Below are positions 30,661-32,078 of a DNA stretch of 32,078 nucleotides, piece by piece. The DNA is from Echinostoma caproni. Lineage: Eukaryota > Platyhelminthes > Trematoda > Plagiorchiida > Echinostomatidae. The notes under the pieces are model-generated. The model saw only the letters and a program-made list of their open reading frames with translations, did not search any database and was not told the DNA's origin. Location of the stretch: NCBI GenBank assembly GCA_900618425.1, contig UZAN01045560.1:1-32078 (forward strand), given 5' to 3'. Both the position numbers and the translations under genes were made by a program. Position 1 is the stretch's first letter. Each line of letters starts with the position of its first letter.

Positions 30661-30669
30661 GGGGGGGGG
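30661..30669 (+). repeat. G homopolymer
   Basis: Nine consecutive G, with GT before. Just upstream of the truncated PLE-C. Confidence 0.9.
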
Positions 30670-30690
30670 TTATAAACGAATTCCAATCGT

Positions 30691-31135
30691 TTCTGCTCTG
30701 ACCAGAACTCGGGAAAAAACTTGATTCAGGGCCTATCTACGAGATCGCAGAGAATATGTACTAATGATACCACAGAGGGAAAACTGAGATTTATCCGAGA
30801 GGTTTTTCTTCACAATGCATACCCAAAATGATTTTTGGACAACATTTTGTGGCACCTGTTGCCCAATAAGATCACTACCGTTGAGAAGAAACCGGTTTTG
30901 ACATCACTACCTTTTAAGGGCGACAAAACTTCTGAAATTGCGACATGTAAACTAAGTACAGCGAAGAGACAAGCATTCCTGTAGGGAACATTATATTGGT
31001 TACACCAGCAGACGTTTATCCGAACGAGTCCGAGAGCACCACCCGGTCTAGATGAATAGTGGGGTGATTGGGACTATCACTAGTTTGATTGTTTCAAACC
31101 TAGTGGAGTCAAACCACGTGGTTGATGCGGTCAAG
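30691..31135 (+). pseudogene. Penelope-like element C (linker plus GIY-YIG endonuclease)
   Basis: Reads SGKNLIQGLSTRSQRICTND, then GKLRFIREVFLHNAYPK with a stop, FLDNILWHLL, and TVEKKPVLTSLPFKGDKTSE with IATCKLSTA. This is the Penelope RT-to-endonuclease linker ('RA..IC', 'NGYP..F', 'LPFKGD'). Then CREHYIGYTSRRLSERVREH and HPV (30980-31048) give the GIY-YIG nuclease; the usual GRT is GYT. After a stop, VIGTITSLIVSNLVESNHVV continues the domain to about 31110-31135. The RT catalytic part is missing, and the C-terminus is replaced by a tRNA-like repeat. Third and most truncated Penelope copy in the window. Confidence 0.85.
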
Positions 31136-31200
31136 GTAGGACTTGGATCTAATGTGTTGACGCCCGGAGATCAGGGTTCAACCACCATTCTGATAGTCTA
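31108..31200 (+). repeat. tRNA-Leu-like short repeat (SINE-2), copy 2
   Basis: Contains gtggttgatgcggtcaagg, acttggatctaatgtgttga and agatcagggttcaaccacc, reminiscent of the D, anticodon and T arms of a class II tRNA. Related to 28720-28835. It starts where the Penelope endonuclease similarity ends, so it may have inserted into or been joined to PLE-C. Confidence 0.55.
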
Positions 31201-32078
31201 TGTGATAACGAGGGTGCAAATCCGGATAAGCCTGGTCCTATTAAAAGGTTCTTGCACATGGTCTCAAGTGCTTGACTAAGGTCTATGCATTGGACCACAC
31301 ACACCTGGTAAGTTTTGAAGTAAGCAGCGGCCGAAGTAAATTCGCGAATAGTCCTAAATTGATGATAGTGTTTTAACTTTCGCATAAACATCTGCTGTCA
31401 CGGATCAGATCATGCTATGCTACTGGAATCACCAGGGCTCGTTTAAATGACATTTAAAAAGTAATTTAATTCAAATGTTTAGGAGCATTGTTACATGTGG
31501 ACCCATGTTCTTGACCCAGTATTTCCTGGCTCGCAATAAACAGAAACTCTCTTTTGTAGTTTCTTAATACGATGAATGAAGAGAAGCACAAAACCAATGA
31601 GACTTGGAGTTTCACTTTTATTAACTGGACATAACTGAATAACCTTAATTAAATCGGGCGATGCGAGTAAAAACTTACAAGATAAAGTTGTATGCAACAT
31701 CGAGGAAGGGAATCACTACAAAACTTAGAAAGGATTTTCAGGTGTTAATGGACCGTTGAAAAGATGTGAAGGTTTTTTGCACCTACATAATAGAATGGTA
31801 TTGGCCTGATGCAACAGTCGATTCTCACATAACGAGATGGGTTTCCAGTAAAGCACACACAAATTCATTAAGATACAAAAACCGTAGATATTCCATTAAA
31901 TAACACAAAGGCGGTGGCACTCATTCGGCAGAAAGAGACGGAAAGGGTAAAAGCAAATTTACCGCAGTATTATTTTTGGACATATGGATAAGCTGAAGGC
32001 AGGAAGGAAACAACGGTTCAACGGGCTACGAAAAAGAGGTCAAAACAGGAATGCCATGCACATACTGCCAGAAGACTT
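31201..32078. other. no gene recognised
   Basis: AT-rich, with short motif-free frames on both strands. It may be part of the long intron of the TSNAXIP1-like gene, whose next exon was not found before the window edge. Confidence 0.4.

Overview
The window looks like draft nuclear DNA of a flatworm, most likely a schistosome-type trematode; I cannot name the species. Support for this: a tRNA-headed short repeat carrying a hammerhead ribozyme laid out like the schistosome Sm-alpha family; several Penelope-like elements (PLEs), RTE-type and CR1-type LINEs; a spliced gene with 39- and 48-nt introns, typical of 5' introns in schistosome genes; and AT-rich, gene-poor spacer. Runs of N (2173-2176, 2736, 24650) show it is draft assembly.

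Layout. 1-230: a splice of a Ty3/gypsy reverse transcriptase (RT) scrap and a non-LTR RT scrap. 230-10200: almost featureless AT-rich DNA with a few low-copy repeats. 10202-10616: a SINE. 10953-11670 (-): the main exon of a calaxin-like EF-hand protein whose calcium loops are mostly ruined. 12602-15068: a pogo/Tigger DNA transposon bounded by matching terminal inverted repeats, with the N-terminal DNA-binding half of its transposase. 16661-16915 (-): a Tc1-like transposase scrap. 17380-17529 (-): a possible host exon. 18009-18305: a striking palindrome with a tRNA-like sequence in each arm, directly beside PLE-A (18405-19945, -). 20740-23822 (+): a nearly full-length but dead RTE-type LINE. 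25118-26045 (+): PLE-B, joined directly to a CR1-type LINE tail (26046-26793). 27862-28266 (+): three exons of a TSNAXIP1-like gene that must continue outside this stretch. 28720-31200: short repeats, a hammerhead-bearing SINE and a third PLE remnant, PLE-C.

Only two host genes can be named: the calaxin-like protein (outer dynein arm/ciliary family) and TSNAXIP1-like (testis/sperm family in other animals). Nothing shows that they act together. All transposon genes carry stops, frameshifts or lost catalytic residues, so the region reads as a graveyard of nested retroelements. The most interesting items are the tRNA palindrome beside PLE-A, the hammerhead ribozyme with an altered core base, and the calaxin-like protein that has lost its calcium ligands.
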